This document shows, in pieces, positions 5,727 to 5,839 of a stretch of DNA of 5,839 bases (position 1 is its first letter; each line of letters starts with the position of its first letter). The translations under genes and the position numbers were made by a program. The notes beneath the pieces are model-generated. The model was given only the letters and a program-made list of their open reading frames with translations. It ran no database searches and was not told the DNA's origin. The stretch is from Lachnospiraceae bacterium UBA3287 (GTDB taxonomy: Bacteria > Bacillota > Clostridia > Lachnospirales > Lachnospiraceae): positions 1 through 5,839 of the forward strand of contig DETN01000032.1 of NCBI GenBank assembly GCA_002362155.1, read 5' to 3'.

Positions 5727-5745
5727 GCCGTTTTGCGCTAAAATA
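5727..5745 (+). promoter_or_regulatory. Putative promoter -10 region for the gene at the right edge
   Basis: TAAAAT at 5739-5744 is a good -10 match, 71 bases before the ATG at 5816. The 19 bases 5727-5745 match 3015-3033 at 16 positions, consensus GCCGTTTTKCGYTAWAATA. No clear -35 hexamer is seen. TATAAG at 5773-5778 is an alternative -10. Confidence 0.35.
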
Positions 5746-5777
5746 GAGAGTATCAGGCATCGTTTTTGTTTGTATAA

Positions 5778-5804
5778 GGCCCCTTTCCCTTACGGAAGGC
5801 GGCC
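5778..5804 (+). promoter_or_regulatory. Stem-loop abutting the ribosome binding site of the right-edge gene
   Basis: GGCCCCTTTCC at 5778-5788 pairs with GGAAGGCGGCC at 5794-5804 around a CTTAC loop: ten pairs out of eleven, including one G-T wobble and one C-C mismatch. The stem ends directly before GGGAGG at 5805-5810. No T run follows, so it is not an intrinsic terminator. It may influence translation initiation or message stability. Confidence 0.45.
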
Positions 5805-5815
5805 GGGAGGGTTTT

Positions 5816-5839
5816 ATGCTGAAGAAAGATTTTAACCAC
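5816..5839 (+). CDS. Start of an unidentified gene, cut by the window edge
   Basis: ATG at 5816 follows GGGAGG (5805-5810) at a normal distance and opens a frame reading MLKKDFNH to the edge. Eight codons are too few to assign a function. It is divergent from the FN3 gene, with a 317-base gap holding both promoter regions and the polypurine tract. Confidence 0.55.

Noticed and set aside
5599..5835. 78-residue plus-strand open frame in the intergenic region
   Set aside because: It is driven by the polypurine tract, has low-complexity composition and no known domain, and overlaps the promoter-like element and the ribosome site of the gene starting at 5816.

Overview
The window looks like a chromosomal stretch from a moderately GC-rich, anaerobic Firmicute, probably a gut or rumen Lachnospiraceae-type Clostridium relative. 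This is an inference from several things seen together: strong AAGGAG-type ribosome binding sites, a secreted protein with cell-wall-binding aromatic repeats, a six-hairpin (GH78-like) glycosidase, a small secreted Lys-rich fibronectin type III protein, and a bacterial group II intron. No taxonomic marker gene is present, so the assignment stays tentative.

Layout. Positions 1-373 are the 3' end of a group II intron: the C-terminal thumb/maturase part of its reverse transcriptase, whose last codons run into a domain V-like hairpin, followed by a domain VI hairpin with a bulged A seven bases before the predicted 3' splice end. Positions 374-584 are the downstream flank, with a possible broken coding remnant, a sigma-A-type promoter and the leader of the next gene. 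Positions 585-2939 encode a 784-residue secreted protein: signal peptide, about 395 residues of cell-wall-binding repeats, then a ComEC-type metallo-beta-lactamase domain. A rho-independent terminator follows. Positions 3078-4664 encode a 528-residue cytoplasmic six-hairpin glycosidase of the alpha-L-rhamnosidase type with a non-canonical acid motif. A bidirectional terminator at 4729-4768 separates it from a convergent minus-strand gene (4803-5498) for a 231-residue exported protein with two fibronectin type III-like domains. The last 340 bases hold that gene's promoter, a 70-base polypurine tract, a second plus-strand promoter-like element, a hairpin directly against a Shine-Dalgarno sequence, and the first eight codons of a new plus-strand gene.

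How the parts relate. Each complete gene appears to have its own promoter or terminator, so this is not a single operon. Two of the three complete genes encode exported proteins (a wall-anchored MBL enzyme and an FN3 protein), and the third is a sugar hydrolase without a signal peptide, so the common theme is cell surface and glycan handling. I see no compelling multi-gene novel system. The most distinctive item is the repeat-MBL enzyme, whose domain order is the reverse of pneumococcal phosphorylcholine esterase (Pce/CbpE).
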